Shown: positions 36,361-47,932 of the stretch, piece after piece
Numbering within the stretch: the stretch's first letter is position 1
How the letters are laid out: every line of letters starts with the position of its first letter
DNA from: Hymenobacter wooponensis
Lineage (GTDB): Bacteria; Bacteroidota; Bacteroidia; Cytophagales; Hymenobacteraceae
Direction: 5' to 3'
Assembly: GCF_004745865.1 (NCBI RefSeq)
Contig: NZ_SRKZ01000005.1
Span: 124,001-188,000 of the forward strand
DNA: 64,000 bases
Notes under the pieces: model-generated
What the model saw: only the letters and a program-made list of their open reading frames with translations
The model's database searches: none
Told to the model about the DNA's origin: nothing
Position numbers and translations under genes: made by a program

Positions 36361-36867
36361 ATGCTTTTGACAATTTTTCAACTGCTGGTTGCTAGCTTCT
36401 GCTCTCAGCCTAGCACCCCTATGCTGCCTCCCTGGGCCGAGGTTCAATGGAGTAAGGCCAGCTTAGGGCAGACCTTTAGCCGAGCTACTTATGCCAAGCC
36501 TGGCTTACTTGAGGCGGACTTCAATGGTGATGGCAAGCGCGATGTAGCTATCCTAGTTACCCGAAAGAGTCCTCGGAGCCAAGGCATTCTGATTCTTCAT
36601 CAGGGGTTACCCCAATACCATGTAGTTGGCGGAGGTTCAAATACTAGCTCTAATATGCTGTATAGTGACTTTTCTTGGGCTACAGACTGGAAGCTGTACA
36701 CGAAACCAACCACTAGTGAGGTTACATTTGACAAGTCAGGGGATGTTTTAGGTGACCGGACGGTCTACCTAAAACATCCTGCTATTGAAATAACCAAAGA
36801 CGAACAGGGTGGAGGAATGATTTACTGGAATGGCAAGCGCTATATCTGGATTCATCAGAGTTGCTAA
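36361..36867 (+). CDS. Hypothetical exported protein with one FG-GAP/EF-hand-like motif
   Basis: This 168-residue protein is not recognised. Residues 1 to about 18 look like a weak signal peptide (MLLTIFQLLVASFCSQ). The motif ADFNGDGKRDVAIL resembles the calcium-binding loop of FG-GAP/VCBS repeats, present once. It starts 12 bases after the serA stop. Its base composition is clearly more AT-rich than its neighbours, which suggests a foreign or fast-evolving gene. Confidence 0.65.
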   Translation: MLLTIFQLLVASFCSQPSTPMLPPWAEVQWSKASLGQTFSRATYAKPGLLEADFNGDGKRDVAILVTRKSPRSQGILILHQGLPQYHVVGGGSNTSSNMLYSDFSWATDWKLYTKPTTSEVTFDKSGDVLGDRTVYLKHPAIEITKDEQGGGMIYWNGKRYIWIHQSC

Positions 36868-36927
36868 CTAGCTATTCTGGTATGAAAAGGTGCGCGTATG
36901 CAGCTTAAGCACGCGTCTACTCTTGGA

Positions 36928-38283
36928 TTATAGTCGCTCCCGCACCTGGGTTAGCACCCGCTCCATTTCCTTACGGATGGCGCTGGTTTCTGCCACGTGG
37001 TTGTTGTTCATAAAGCTAAAAGCTAGTAGACGGCCTGATTTCGTGCGCAAGTAGCCGCAAAGGTTGTGGTTGTTGCTGAGCGTGCCGGTTTTCCCCCATA
37101 GCCAAGGGCCGCGCGGGTCACGGTACACGCGCTTTAGCGTGCCTTGCCGGCCGCCGGCCGCTAACAGGTCGAAGAGGCGCGCTTCTGGCACCTCTTGGTG
37201 CAGCTTCAGTAGCAGGGCTACCAGTGTGCGGGGCGTTACCAGGTTGAGGCGCGAAAGGCCAGAGCCATCTGCCCACTGCGGTACATCAGGCAAAGTGCGC
37301 AAATAGTTGGCTTGCATGACACGAATAACCCTCTTCGAGCTCAGTGAATCATTGCTCAGGCCGGAAGCACACATGAGCAACAACTGCTCGGCCAGAAAAT
37401 TATCACTTACCCGCAGCATGCGGCGGTATAGGGAGTCGACGGGCAAGCCACGCAGGGTACGCACTGAATCCTGCGGGCGCAGGCGCAAGGGTATTGGCGT
37501 AATGGGACGCCGCAACGTGTCCTGCAAAAGCTGCAGAAGTAAGGTCTGGCTGGTCCGGAAGGGTGTTTCGTCTACCCAATTTTTGGCGCTGGGAAATACT
37601 GAAAAGCGGTTCTCTAGCACGGCCCGCCGCACGTGGTCGTCGGTGGGGTTAGGAAGCAATGCTGGGGCAACTTCTGTTAGGGGCCGAAAGAAACGTGGGT
37701 ACACACGGGGCATTGGCTGCCCGGCTTTGGCGTAGAAGCGCACGGTATGGCCATACACCGGGAATGGGCCGCGCTCAGGCTGAAAATAATAGTTATAGTC
37801 ATCCCAGGTCCAGCCGGGCGCGAAGGGCTCTACACAGGGCACGGGGGCGTAAAACAGCTTTTCGGGGCGGTTATGCAGAAAGATAAGGGCTCGGCTAGAT
37901 GGCACATCGCCGTGGAGCAGAGTAGGGTCGCCGGTGCCCCAGAATAGCAGGGAATCTTGGCGCAACACGTAGTGCAGGCTAGGCAACGAATCGGGGAGCA
38001 GATGCAGGCCAGCGTAAAGGCTGAACAGCTTCATGGTACTGGCTGGCGTGAAATACCGGTCGGAGTTCAGCTCATACACTGGCTCGCCCGTGGCTACATC
38101 GGTCAGGCAGACGCCCACGTTGTGCTGGCGCAGCACCGCCGATTCCTGAATCTGCTGCTCTAGCCAGACTGGCCTAGTGGAGCTAGCAGCAGTGGGAGCC
38201 ACTTTTTTCTGGGCAAAAACCGGCGTAGCAAATAGGCCTAACAGGCCTAGCAATGTGCCCAATAGAAAGCGGAAGAACGACAT
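36928..38283 (-). CDS. dacB: D-alanyl-D-alanine carboxypeptidase/endopeptidase (PBP4, family S13)
   Basis: This 451-residue protein has a signal peptide (cleavage near PVFAQ, residue 25). The penicillin-binding motifs are complete: ASTMK (Ser82, Lys85), SDN in RVSDNFLAE and KTGT in LWGKTGTLS. It trims or cuts peptidoglycan cross-links in the periplasm. It is convergent with the gene before it. Confidence 0.92.
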   Translation of the reverse strand: MSFFRFLLGTLLGLLGLFATPVFAQKKVAPTAASSTRPVWLEQQIQESAVLRQHNVGVCLTDVATGEPVYELNSDRYFTPASTMKLFSLYAGLHLLPDSLPSLHYVLRQDSLLFWGTGDPTLLHGDVPSSRALIFLHNRPEKLFYAPVPCVEPFAPGWTWDDYNYYFQPERGPFPVYGHTVRFYAKAGQPMPRVYPRFFRPLTEVAPALLPNPTDDHVRRAVLENRFSVFPSAKNWVDETPFRTSQTLLLQLLQDTLRRPITPIPLRLRPQDSVRTLRGLPVDSLYRRMLRVSDNFLAEQLLLMCASGLSNDSLSSKRVIRVMQANYLRTLPDVPQWADGSGLSRLNLVTPRTLVALLLKLHQEVPEARLFDLLAAGGRQGTLKRVYRDPRGPWLWGKTGTLSNNHNLCGYLRTKSGRLLAFSFMNNNHVAETSAIRKEMERVLTQVRERL

Positions 38284-38497
38284 GGAGGGGAAGCAACAGG
38301 CAAAAACTCCCGCAACTTGAGTAAAAGCCCGGCGCTTATCAAGTATTCGACTTGCCGCTAGGCCACATCTGCTGCGTCAGGACCAGCAAGTTGCCCGCTT
38401 TAGCCCCCACCTGGGCAGGTTCATGATTGTGGGCACGGGCAACTTCCTACAAGCCAGACAGTATGCTTTTGTGTATCATCACCTGACTTTACGTTCT

Positions 38498-39937
38498 ATG
38501 TCTATTACCAATGAACTACTCAACACTGTGCTGCGCGAGGCCAGCCGGGAAGTTTCGCGCAAGGAGTTTCTAACCTTAGCTGGCCGGGGCTTAGCCGTAG
38601 GCGTGGCAGCTGGCACCCTGGCCAGTTGCCAGTCGGAGGGGCCAGCCGATGCTAAAGCCGCTACTACACCCACCACGGGCACGCCCGCTTCGGAAGTAAA
38701 CGCCACTACCACCTACACCTCGCCGGGTGGGCAGAAAGTACCATCTTCGGAGGCAGTGTCGCCGCCGGCCAAGGTTCCCACGGCTCTGGATCAGCCCATT
38801 GAGTTGGAGAAATGGAAGTCGGATGTGGACCCGCAATCGGGGCCGGTGCCCACTCCCCTGCCGCCCGACAAGCGCGTGGGCTACGCCTTGGTTGGCCTAG
38901 GCCACCTTACGTTGGAAGAAATTCTGCCGGCTTTCGGGGAGTGCAAAAAATCCAAGCCGGTGGCCTTAGTTAGCGCCTCACCCGAGAAGCTCAAAAAAGT
39001 GGCCCAGCAGTACGGCATCAAGCCCGAAAACTGCTATAGCTACGAGACGTACGACAAGCTCAAGGACAACCCCGAGGTGCAGGTCATTTACATTGTGCTG
39101 CCCAACTCCATGCACGCTGAGTACACCATCCGGGGGGCACAGGCGGGCAAGCATATCCTCTGCGAGAAGCCCATGGCCAACTCCTCAGCCGAGTGCCAAG
39201 CCATGATTGACGCTTGCAAAAAGGCCAACAAAAAGCTGATGGTGGCCTACCGCATTCAGTATGAGCCTTACAACCGGCAGGTGAAGGAGATGGTGCGGGG
39301 CAACAAGTTTGGCAAGCCCAAGTACATTGAGGCCCAGAATAGCCAGAGCTCTGCCAACCCCGACCACTGGCGCCACAAGAAGGCCCTGGCCGGCGGCGGC
39401 GCATTGCCCGATATTGGGTTGTACTGCCTTAATACCAGCCGATTTGTGCTGGGCACTGAGCCAACGGAGGTTTTTGCCTACTCCTACAGCACGCCCGGCA
39501 ACCCGCTATTCAAAGAAGTAGAAGAAGTAATGTCGTGGCAGATGCGCTTCCCAGAAGGCATTCTTGTCAATTGCATCACTCACTACAATACCCATGATTC
39601 GCGCTTTTACCGCGTGAACACGGAGCGTGGCTGGATTCACGTAGACAATGCTTACGCCTACACTGGCCAGCAGCTCCAGACATCACACGCTGAGGGCCCC
39701 GCCAAGATGAAGAACCAGATTGTCTTGAGCGAAAAGAACCAGTTTGCCGCTGAAATGGACCACTTCTCGGAGTGCGTGATGGAAGACAAAGCCCCCCACA
39801 CACCCGGCGAGGAAGGCCTGCAGGACCACCGCATCATGGAAGCCATTTATCAGTCGGCCCGTGAAGGCCGCCCCGTGAAGCTAACAGAGGTAAAAGGCAC
39901 CGACGTATTCCGCGGCCCCGAGCCTAAGCAGGCCTAG
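38498..39937 (+). CDS. Exported Gfo/Idh/MocA-family oxidoreductase (glucose-fructose-oxidoreductase-like)
   Basis: This 479-residue protein starts at MSITNELLNTVLREA. An N-terminal segment SRKEFLTLAGRG plus a hydrophobic stretch ending LASC looks like a Tat-type lipoprotein signal with RK in place of RR. After a Thr/Pro-rich linker (about residues 45-120) comes a nucleotide-binding domain (YALVGLGHLTLEE, LCEKPMA) and the dehydrogenase C-terminal domain (DIGLYCLNTSRFV). An exported NAD(P)-binding enzyme normally needs folded export with its cofactor, which fits the Tat route. The substrate is probably a sugar. Confidence 0.88.
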   Translation: MSITNELLNTVLREASREVSRKEFLTLAGRGLAVGVAAGTLASCQSEGPADAKAATTPTTGTPASEVNATTTYTSPGGQKVPSSEAVSPPAKVPTALDQPIELEKWKSDVDPQSGPVPTPLPPDKRVGYALVGLGHLTLEEILPAFGECKKSKPVALVSASPEKLKKVAQQYGIKPENCYSYETYDKLKDNPEVQVIYIVLPNSMHAEYTIRGAQAGKHILCEKPMANSSAECQAMIDACKKANKKLMVAYRIQYEPYNRQVKEMVRGNKFGKPKYIEAQNSQSSANPDHWRHKKALAGGGALPDIGLYCLNTSRFVLGTEPTEVFAYSYSTPGNPLFKEVEEVMSWQMRFPEGILVNCITHYNTHDSRFYRVNTERGWIHVDNAYAYTGQQLQTSHAEGPAKMKNQIVLSEKNQFAAEMDHFSECVMEDKAPHTPGEEGLQDHRIMEAIYQSAREGRPVKLTEVKGTDVFRGPEPKQA

Positions 39938-40036
39938 AGGCAGCGCAAGCCATATCACGCAGAGCCGCTGCACAGAAGGCGGGCGTTAGACAAGCGCCTC
40001 GCCTAGCTGGCACTGCCAGCATAACCGACCATAGTA

Positions 40037-40140
40037 GCACGTCATCCTGAGCCCAACGCAGGATCCTGTCACGCTGAAACGACTGGCCTAGCGCCGCTTG
40101 CTCACGTGACACGATCTGTGCTAGGCTCAGGATGACGTGC
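40037..40140. repeat. Palindromic intergenic repeat, copy 6
   Basis: Perfect 16 bp ends, GCACGTCATCCTGAGC and GCTCAGGATGACGTGC, enclose a diverged inner inverted repeat (GGATCCTGTCACG and CACGTGACACGATC) with GACTGGCCTAGCG at the centre. TTTTT follows at 40141, so the element may also end transcription of the oxidoreductase gene. Confidence 0.75.
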
Positions 40141-40206
40141 TTTTTGGCTTATTTGGCTTACGGCTCCCCTATTCTGCCCTCTTTCCTGTGACACATCACT
40201 AGCTGC

Positions 40207-42684
40207 ATGATTCTCTCTCGTCGAAGAACCTACCTACTTGCACTCATTGCGTTTCTTTGTATTTCATTGCAAACGCAAGCCCAAAACCCGATGGTGTTGT
40301 GGTATGCCAAGCCAGCGGCAAACTGGAACGAAGCCTTGCCGATTGGCAATGGGCGCTTGGCGGCCATGGTATTTGGGCAGCCCGGCCGGGAGCAATTGCA
40401 GCTCAACGAGGAAACAGTATGGGCAGGGGAGCCGGGCAACAACGTGGTATCTGGGGTGTATGAGGGGGTACAGGGAATTCGTAAGCTCCTGTTCGAAGGC
40501 AAGTATAAGGAAGCGCAGGACCTCTCGAACAAGATTTTCCCGCGAAAAGCCGCTCCTACTAGTAACTACGGCATGCCTTACCAAACCGTGGGCAACCTAT
40601 TGCTGACCTTTCCCGGCCACGAAACAGCCACCAACTACTACCGCGACTTAGACATTCAGCAGGCAGTAGTCAAAGTACGGTATCAGGTAAAGGGCATCAC
40701 GTACACCCGGGAAACCTTCGCCTCACTCCCCGACCAAGTTATTGTGGTGCGCCTGACGGCCAGCAAACCGGGCAGTATTACCTGTCGGTTAGGCCTGAAC
40801 AGCCCGCAACTGATTCATCGCGTCCAAACGGAGCCAACCAAACTGGTGCTAACGGGCGTCAGCGGCAGCCACGACAACAAGGCTGGGAAGGTCAAGTTTC
40901 AGGCGCACATTGTGCCCAAGGTGGAAGGCGGCACCCTCACCTCCACGGATAGCACGCTGCAAATAACGGGTGCTACTGCCGCAACGGTCTACATTTCCAT
41001 TGGCACCAACTTCAAGAATTATCATGATCTGAGCGGCGATGAGTCTGCCAAAGCGGGATCTTACCTGCCGGCGGCGCTGGCCAGAGCGTACCCCGCCGCC
41101 AAAGCCGCCCACGTGGCCAGCTACCGGCGCTACTTCGACCGGGTATCTCTCAACTTAGGCAGCACCGAGGCGGTGAAAAAGCCCACCGATGTACGATTAG
41201 CCGAGTTTGCCGCCGGGCACGACCCTGGCCTAGCCGCGCTGTACTTCCAGTTTGGGCGCTACCTCCTGATTTGTAGCTCCCAACCCGGCACCCAGCCTGC
41301 CAACTTACAGGGCAAGTGGAACGACAAGTTAGCCCCACCGTGGGACAGCAAGTACACGGTGAACATTAACACCGAAATGAACTACTGGCCGGCTGAAGTA
41401 ACCAACCTCCCGGAGCTGCACCAGCCCCTGTTCAGCATGCTCAAAGCCCTGGCTGAAACCGGCCGCGAAAGTGCCTCGGCAATATATCATGCCCGCGGCT
41501 GGAACATGCACCACAACACCGATTTATGGCGCATCACGGGCAACGTGGACGGTGGGTTCTACGGCATGTGGCCTATGGGCGGCGCCTGGCTCACGCAGCA
41601 CTTGTGGCAGCATTACCTGTTCACCGGCAACCACGCCTTTCTGCGCGAATATTACCCGGTGCTGAAAGGGGCTGCCTTGTTTTACGCAGACGCCCTGCAG
41701 GAAGAGCCAAGCCATAAGTGGCTGGTAGTGGCCCCCTCCATGTCGCCGGAGAATACCTACCAGAGTGGCGTGGGGGTTAGCGCTGGCACTACCATGGACA
41801 ACCAATTGGTATTCGATGTATTCACAAATGCCATCCGAGCCGCGGCAATCCTTAACACCGACCAGCCCTTCGCCGATACACTGCGTTGCCTGCTTAACCG
41901 CCTGCCGCCCATGCAGGTTGGCCAGCACAACCAGTTGCAAGAGTGGCTACAGGATTGGGACAAGCCCGATGACAAGCACCGGCACGTGTCGCATTTGTAT
42001 GGTTTATACCCGAGCCAGCAGATTTCACCCTACGCTAACCCAGAGCTGTTTGCGGCCGCGCAGAACTCGCTGGTGTACCGGGGAGATAAGTCTACGGGCT
42101 GGTCGATGGGGTGGAAAGTAAACCTCTGGGCCCGCCTGCTTGATGGCAACCGGGCTTACAAACTCATTGCCGACCAGCTGAGCCCGGCGGGCACGGAGGC
42201 TTCGGGTCAGAACGGGGGCACCTACCCTAACCTGCTCGATGCGCACCCACCCTTCCAGATCGATGGCAACTTCGGCTGCACATCGGGCATTGCCGAAATG
42301 CTCGTACAAAGCCACGATGGGGCTATTGATATTCTGCCCGCCCTGCCCGATGCCTGGCCTACGGGTGAGGTAAAGGGGCTGGTGGCCCGGGGCGGCTACG
42401 TGGTAGACCTGGCCTGGGCAAAGGGAAAAGTAACGCACTTACAGATTACGTCTCGGTTGGGCGGCAACTGCCGGGTGCGGCTGCACAGCCAGGTAGCAGC
42501 TGGTGGCAAAGCGAAGCTGACGCCCGCCCGCGGCACAAATCCCAACCCATTCTACCAAAACGCCGCCATCCAGCCTCCACTGATATCGGCTAAAGCCACC
42601 ATCAAGAAGCCTGTTTTAGCCCCCTCTTTTGTCTATGATCTGAATACTAAAGCCGGGGCCACTTACACGTTTAGCGGGAAGTAA
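40207..42684 (+). CDS. GH95 alpha-L-fucosidase/galactosidase family protein
   Basis: This 825-residue protein has a signal peptide (ending LQTQAQ, residue 25). It shows the GH95 N-terminal beta domain (WNEALPIGNGRLAAMVFG, LQLNEETVWAGEP), the central alpha6/alpha6 barrel (NLQGKWNDKLAPPWDSKY, NTEMNYWPAE, STGWSMGWKVNLWARL) and the conserved PPFQIDGNFG. The length is normal for the family. It cleaves alpha-1,2-fucosyl or related linkages by inversion; exact specificity is unknown. No SusC/SusD pair is next to it. Confidence 0.94.
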   Translation: MILSRRRTYLLALIAFLCISLQTQAQNPMVLWYAKPAANWNEALPIGNGRLAAMVFGQPGREQLQLNEETVWAGEPGNNVVSGVYEGVQGIRKLLFEGKYKEAQDLSNKIFPRKAAPTSNYGMPYQTVGNLLLTFPGHETATNYYRDLDIQQAVVKVRYQVKGITYTRETFASLPDQVIVVRLTASKPGSITCRLGLNSPQLIHRVQTEPTKLVLTGVSGSHDNKAGKVKFQAHIVPKVEGGTLTSTDSTLQITGATAATVYISIGTNFKNYHDLSGDESAKAGSYLPAALARAYPAAKAAHVASYRRYFDRVSLNLGSTEAVKKPTDVRLAEFAAGHDPGLAALYFQFGRYLLICSSQPGTQPANLQGKWNDKLAPPWDSKYTVNINTEMNYWPAEVTNLPELHQPLFSMLKALAETGRESASAIYHARGWNMHHNTDLWRITGNVDGGFYGMWPMGGAWLTQHLWQHYLFTGNHAFLREYYPVLKGAALFYADALQEEPSHKWLVVAPSMSPENTYQSGVGVSAGTTMDNQLVFDVFTNAIRAAAILNTDQPFADTLRCLLNRLPPMQVGQHNQLQEWLQDWDKPDDKHRHVSHLYGLYPSQQISPYANPELFAAAQNSLVYRGDKSTGWSMGWKVNLWARLLDGNRAYKLIADQLSPAGTEASGQNGGTYPNLLDAHPPFQIDGNFGCTSGIAEMLVQSHDGAIDILPALPDAWPTGEVKGLVARGGYVVDLAWAKGKVTHLQITSRLGGNCRVRLHSQVAAGGKAKLTPARGTNPNPFYQNAAIQPPLISAKATIKKPVLAPSFVYDLNTKAGATYTFSGK

Positions 42685-42750
42685 TGCCTTGCCTCCTAGG
42701 TTGTGCTGTGCTATGAGGAGTGCAGAAAACCTCGCTTACTCTTCCCCTAG

Positions 42751-44544
<1,794 letters not shown>

Positions 44545-44569
44545 ATAGCCTGACAACAAGTTAACAAGA

Positions 44570-44662
44570 CCGTCATGCTGAGCTGGTCGAAGCATCTCTC
44601 CCTCTGGCTACCTAGTGGCCTAGAGAAGCGGTAGAGATGCTTCGGCAGGCTCAGCATGACGG
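44570..44662. repeat. Palindromic intergenic repeat, copy 7 (module M1)
   Basis: The ends CCGTCATGCTGAGC and GCTCAGCATGACGG are perfect inverted copies. Inside, TCGAAGCATCTCTCCCTC and GCGGTAGAGATGCTTCGG also pair, and GTGGCCTAGAG lies in the loop. This is the most compact M1 copy and a good model for the unit. Confidence 0.85.
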
Positions 44663-44688
44663 CCTTTACGGAGTTTCATTTTCTTGTA

Positions 44689-44931
44689 ATGGTCTTCACA
44701 TTATCTGACTTCACAGTTTTATCAACTGGTACGGACGGAGGGCATTATTATTTATATGCCTACATAGTCTACTTAGGCCAAGCTAGGAAGCTTGTGGTAT
44801 TTTTTGAAGCAAAAGCTGATGAGAAAAAAGTACGAACGGCTACTTCTATAACTGTAGAGGGGAGCCTGACAGATGCTGGTTTACAGCACTCGCTGCATTT
44901 GAATAATGCGAAGTTGCTGACTTGGAAGTAA
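44689..44931 (+). CDS. Small hypothetical protein, weak support
   Basis: This frame gives 80 residues from the ATG at 44689 (an earlier ATG at 44656 lies in the repeat). No family is recognised. The sequence (GGHYYLYAYIVYLGQARKL, ATSITVEGSLTDAG) is plausible as a folded small protein with beta strands. The DNA is AT-richer than the surroundings. The region 44932-45245 after it holds no other gene; it is AT-rich and probably contains the yidC promoter. Confidence 0.35.
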   Translation: MVFTLSDFTVLSTGTDGGHYYLYAYIVYLGQARKLVVFFEAKADEKKVRTATSITVEGSLTDAGLQHSLHLNNAKLLTWK

Positions 44932-45245
44932 GGTATAGCTACTCTTTTTACGGGGTTTGCAAGGTGCTATTACCGTACTACTAGTGCGGCATATTTTGTA
45001 CCCGTCTATAGGTTAGAGAAGCAGCTTTAAGCTCTTAGTAGAATGCTCTGCTTAGGTGCATACAACTCTATTATGGCATACTTATCCTTGACTTGTTTCA
45101 CCTTTCACACTGACAAAAACGCCGACCTCGTAGATATTCGCCTGACAAGTCCGACCTTTGTGGGAATGTCGCCGGATTTTTGACGGGGACGCGGGGCTGC
45201 CGCTGGTGGTGGCTTCGATCTTTTTCTCTGTACGTACCACTACTA

Positions 45246-47144
45246 ATGGACAGAAATTCAGCAATTGGCCTGTTTTTGATATCGGCCTTGCTCATCATCT
45301 ACCTCTACGTTGTTCCTCACCCCAAGCCGAGCGAGGAAGCGAAGAAACCGGCCAATACCACCGCAGCAGCTCCCGCCGCTGCCGCAACAGCCACTCCAGC
45401 TCCCCTAGACTCAGTAGCTGCGGCCCAGCAGTTGGGCGCATTCGGTGCCGCTGGCGTAGGCAGCGCCCAAACTACGGAGCTGAAAAACGACAACCTCACC
45501 ATCACCTTCTCCTCGAAGGGTGGTCGCGTGGAGGCTGTGCGTCTGAACAAGTACAAAACCTTCTTCGGTAAGCCTCTCGATCTGTTCGACGCCCAAAGCG
45601 CCCAACTAGATACTCGCTTCCGTACCACCGACGGCCGCCAGGTGAAACTGTCGGACCTGTATTTCCGGGCTGAGCCCCAGGGCAACACCGCCGTTCGGTT
45701 TGTGGCCGATGTGGCCGGTGGCCAAATTGAGCAACTATACACGCTGCCGGCTAACAGCTTCGAGCTAAGCTACAACCTGCGCTTCAACAACCTGAACAGT
45801 GTGGTGGCTCAGGAGCCGCTCACCTTCACCTTCCTGGATCACGTGCGCCAGACGGAGCAGGATATGAAGCAGAACCGCAACCACACTACCATCAACCGCT
45901 ACCTTGTTTCCGGCGACCATACTGCCCTGGTTGAAGCCTCGGAGAAGCCCGAGGAGATTAAGGTAACGGAGCCGCTGAAGTGGGTGGCTCACAAGCACGA
46001 CTTCTTCGTGGCCGGCATTGTGGCTGACAACCAGTTCCAGTCGGGCCAGCTTAACTCTAATGTTGACCTTAACGACTCTACCTTCATCAAAACCCTGAGC
46101 ACCACGCTGACCATTCCGGCCGCCGATGTGCAACAGGGCAAAGCCAACTTCCGCTTCTACTTCGGCCCCAACTCCTTCAATATCTTAAAGGAAGTTGCCC
46201 CCGATTTCGACCGCAACGTGTACCTGGGCTGGGGCATTTTCCGCTGGGTAAACCGCTTTGTGGTGCTTCCCACCTTCCACTTCCTGGAGCAATTCGTCAG
46301 CTCCTACGGCATCATCATTGCCCTGCTGGTGGTACTGATCAAGCTGGTGACGTGGCCCCTGACCTACAAGTCGTATGAGTCGCAAGCCAAAATGAAGGTG
46401 CTGAAGCCGGAGGTTGACGCCATCAAGGAGAAGTACCCCGAGGACCAGATGAAGCAGCAGCAGGAGACCATGAAGCTGTACAGCAGCGTGGGTTACTCGC
46501 CGCTGAGTGGGTGCGTGCCCCAGCTGCTCACCCTCCCGATTCTGTTTGCTATGTTCCAGTTCTTCCCCAATGCCATTGAGCTGCGCCAGCAGCCCTTCCT
46601 GTGGGCCCACGACCTGAGCACGTACGACGACCTGATTAAGCTGCCCTTCACGCTGCCGTTCCTGGGCAGCCACATCAGCCTGTTCACGCTGCTGATGACG
46701 CTCTCGACGCTGGCCATGACCTACCAGAGCAACCAGAACAACCCCGCTGCCATGCAGGGCCCGATGAAGTTCTACAGCTACCTGATGCCGCTGATCTTCT
46801 TCTTCGTGCTGAACAGCTTCTCGGCCGGTCTGACGTGGTACTACCTCATCTCTAACCTCGTGACGCTAGCCCAGCAGGCCATCACCCGCCGCTTTGTGGA
46901 TGACACCAAGCTGCGCGCCAAGCTGGAAGCCAATAAGGTGAAGAACAAGGACAAAAAGCCCAGCGGCTTTGCGGCTCGCCTCCAGGATGCCATGAAGGCC
47001 GCCCAGGAGAAAGAGGTACAAGCCCGCCAAGGTGCTGGCTCCCGCCCCGCTGCCAACAACGACGCCGATGACTCCGACGCCGATTCTGGCACTGGCGCGT
47101 CGGATGTGTCGCCGAAGCGCCCGCGCAAAACGCGCCGCTCTTAG
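45246..47144 (+). CDS. yidC: Membrane protein insertase YidC
   Basis: This 632-residue protein starts at MDRNSAIGLFLISALLII, the usual N-terminal membrane anchor; a longer frame begins 22 codons earlier without support. A large periplasmic domain (about residues 60-345) is followed by the conserved insertase core with four or five membrane segments (GCVPQLLTLPILFAMFQF, YQSNQNNPAAMQGPMKFYSY) and a basic tail (PKRPRKTRRS). It inserts inner-membrane proteins with or without SecYEG. Its TAG stop lies in TCTTAGGCCACT, just before a long terminator. Confidence 0.96.
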   Translation: MDRNSAIGLFLISALLIIYLYVVPHPKPSEEAKKPANTTAAAPAAAATATPAPLDSVAAAQQLGAFGAAGVGSAQTTELKNDNLTITFSSKGGRVEAVRLNKYKTFFGKPLDLFDAQSAQLDTRFRTTDGRQVKLSDLYFRAEPQGNTAVRFVADVAGGQIEQLYTLPANSFELSYNLRFNNLNSVVAQEPLTFTFLDHVRQTEQDMKQNRNHTTINRYLVSGDHTALVEASEKPEEIKVTEPLKWVAHKHDFFVAGIVADNQFQSGQLNSNVDLNDSTFIKTLSTTLTIPAADVQQGKANFRFYFGPNSFNILKEVAPDFDRNVYLGWGIFRWVNRFVVLPTFHFLEQFVSSYGIIIALLVVLIKLVTWPLTYKSYESQAKMKVLKPEVDAIKEKYPEDQMKQQQETMKLYSSVGYSPLSGCVPQLLTLPILFAMFQFFPNAIELRQQPFLWAHDLSTYDDLIKLPFTLPFLGSHISLFTLLMTLSTLAMTYQSNQNNPAAMQGPMKFYSYLMPLIFFFVLNSFSAGLTWYYLISNLVTLAQQAITRRFVDDTKLRAKLEANKVKNKDKKPSGFAARLQDAMKAAQEKEVQARQGAGSRPAANNDADDSDADSGTGASDVSPKRPRKTRRS

Positions 47145-47157
47145 GCCACTCGCTTAC

Positions 47158-47193
47158 AGAAAGCCCCATCTGCAGCTGCAGATGGGGCTTTCT
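47158..47193 (+). terminator. Terminator after yidC, perfect 36-base palindrome
   Basis: The arms AGAAAGCCCCATCTGCAG and CTGCAGATGGGGCTTTCT meet with no unpaired loop base in the DNA and are followed by GTTTT. Intrinsic terminator. Confidence 0.9.
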
Positions 47194-47331
47194 GTTTTAC
47201 AATACACACCGTACTACATCTTAAAGGTCACAAGAGCGTTACAGCACTGCCCTAGGCCACTAATTGGCTGATCAGATAACATTCCGGCGTGGTTTTTGGC
47301 TTTATACTGCGTACTCCTCTTCTTTACTCCC

Positions 47332-47859
47332 ATGCGCCAACTCCTGCCTACCCTCCTGCTGGCGGCCTCCTTAGCAAGCTGCGCCGCGCAAACCCCGCGC
47401 GCCTCTACCTCAAAAGCACCCGCCACCAAGACAAAACAGAGTGCCAAGCGTATGCCCACGGCTACCACTAAAGCGCCCGTAGCCGCTCAGCCGGTGATTG
47501 TTTTCCGTCGCACGCCTTGCTTTGGCACCTGTCCGCATTACGAAGCCAGCTTCTATAGTGATGGTCGGCTGCAGTTTGAAGGCTTTGCTTACGCTCCGGC
47601 AGAGGGCAAACGCGAGCTGCAGTTGCCCCCAGCAGTTATCACTAGAATCCTGCAGGATGCGGAGAAAATCGGCTTCTTTCAGATGAGGGAAGAGTACCCG
47701 ACCAACTTCTCAGACATGCCCTCCACTATCCTCACCATCCGACAACCTAACGGCACCACAAAGACGGTACAAGCGGAGGAGAACTTCCCGCCCTCTCTGC
47801 AAAAGCTGTTTGACTCCATTGACCAGGAAGTGGTCAAGGCATTTGAGGTAACGAAGTAA
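47332..47859 (+). CDS. DUF6438-family lipoprotein
   Basis: This 175-residue protein starts at MRQLLPTLLLAASLASC, a clear lipoprotein signal with Cys17. After a Thr/Lys-rich linker comes the DUF6438 motif VFRRTPCFGTCPHYEASFYSDG, with a CxxxC pair and a predicted beta domain. Function unknown. A bidirectional terminator separates it from the convergent peptide-binding protein gene. Confidence 0.85.
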   Translation: MRQLLPTLLLAASLASCAAQTPRASTSKAPATKTKQSAKRMPTATTKAPVAAQPVIVFRRTPCFGTCPHYEASFYSDGRLQFEGFAYAPAEGKRELQLPPAVITRILQDAEKIGFFQMREEYPTNFSDMPSTILTIRQPNGTTKTVQAEENFPPSLQKLFDSIDQEVVKAFEVTK

Positions 47860-47873
47860 TGGCCTAGGCCACT

Positions 47874-47924
47874 ATAAACAGCAACAGGAGCACTGATTAA
47901 GCCAGTGCTCCTGTTGCTGTTTAT
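47874..47924. terminator. Bidirectional terminator (22 bp perfect stem)
   Basis: From 47874 a 22-base arm (beginning ATAAACAGCAACAGGAGC) pairs perfectly with its complement ending at 47924, around a 7-base loop. T-runs on the plus side (AGTTTT) and A-rich sequence on the other fit termination of both convergent genes. Confidence 0.9.
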
Positions 47925-47932
47925 AAGTTTTA

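Noticed and set aside
40037-40140. Repeat copy 6 as a small RNA gene
   Set aside because: Structure and location are explained by the repeat family; no separate promoter was seen.
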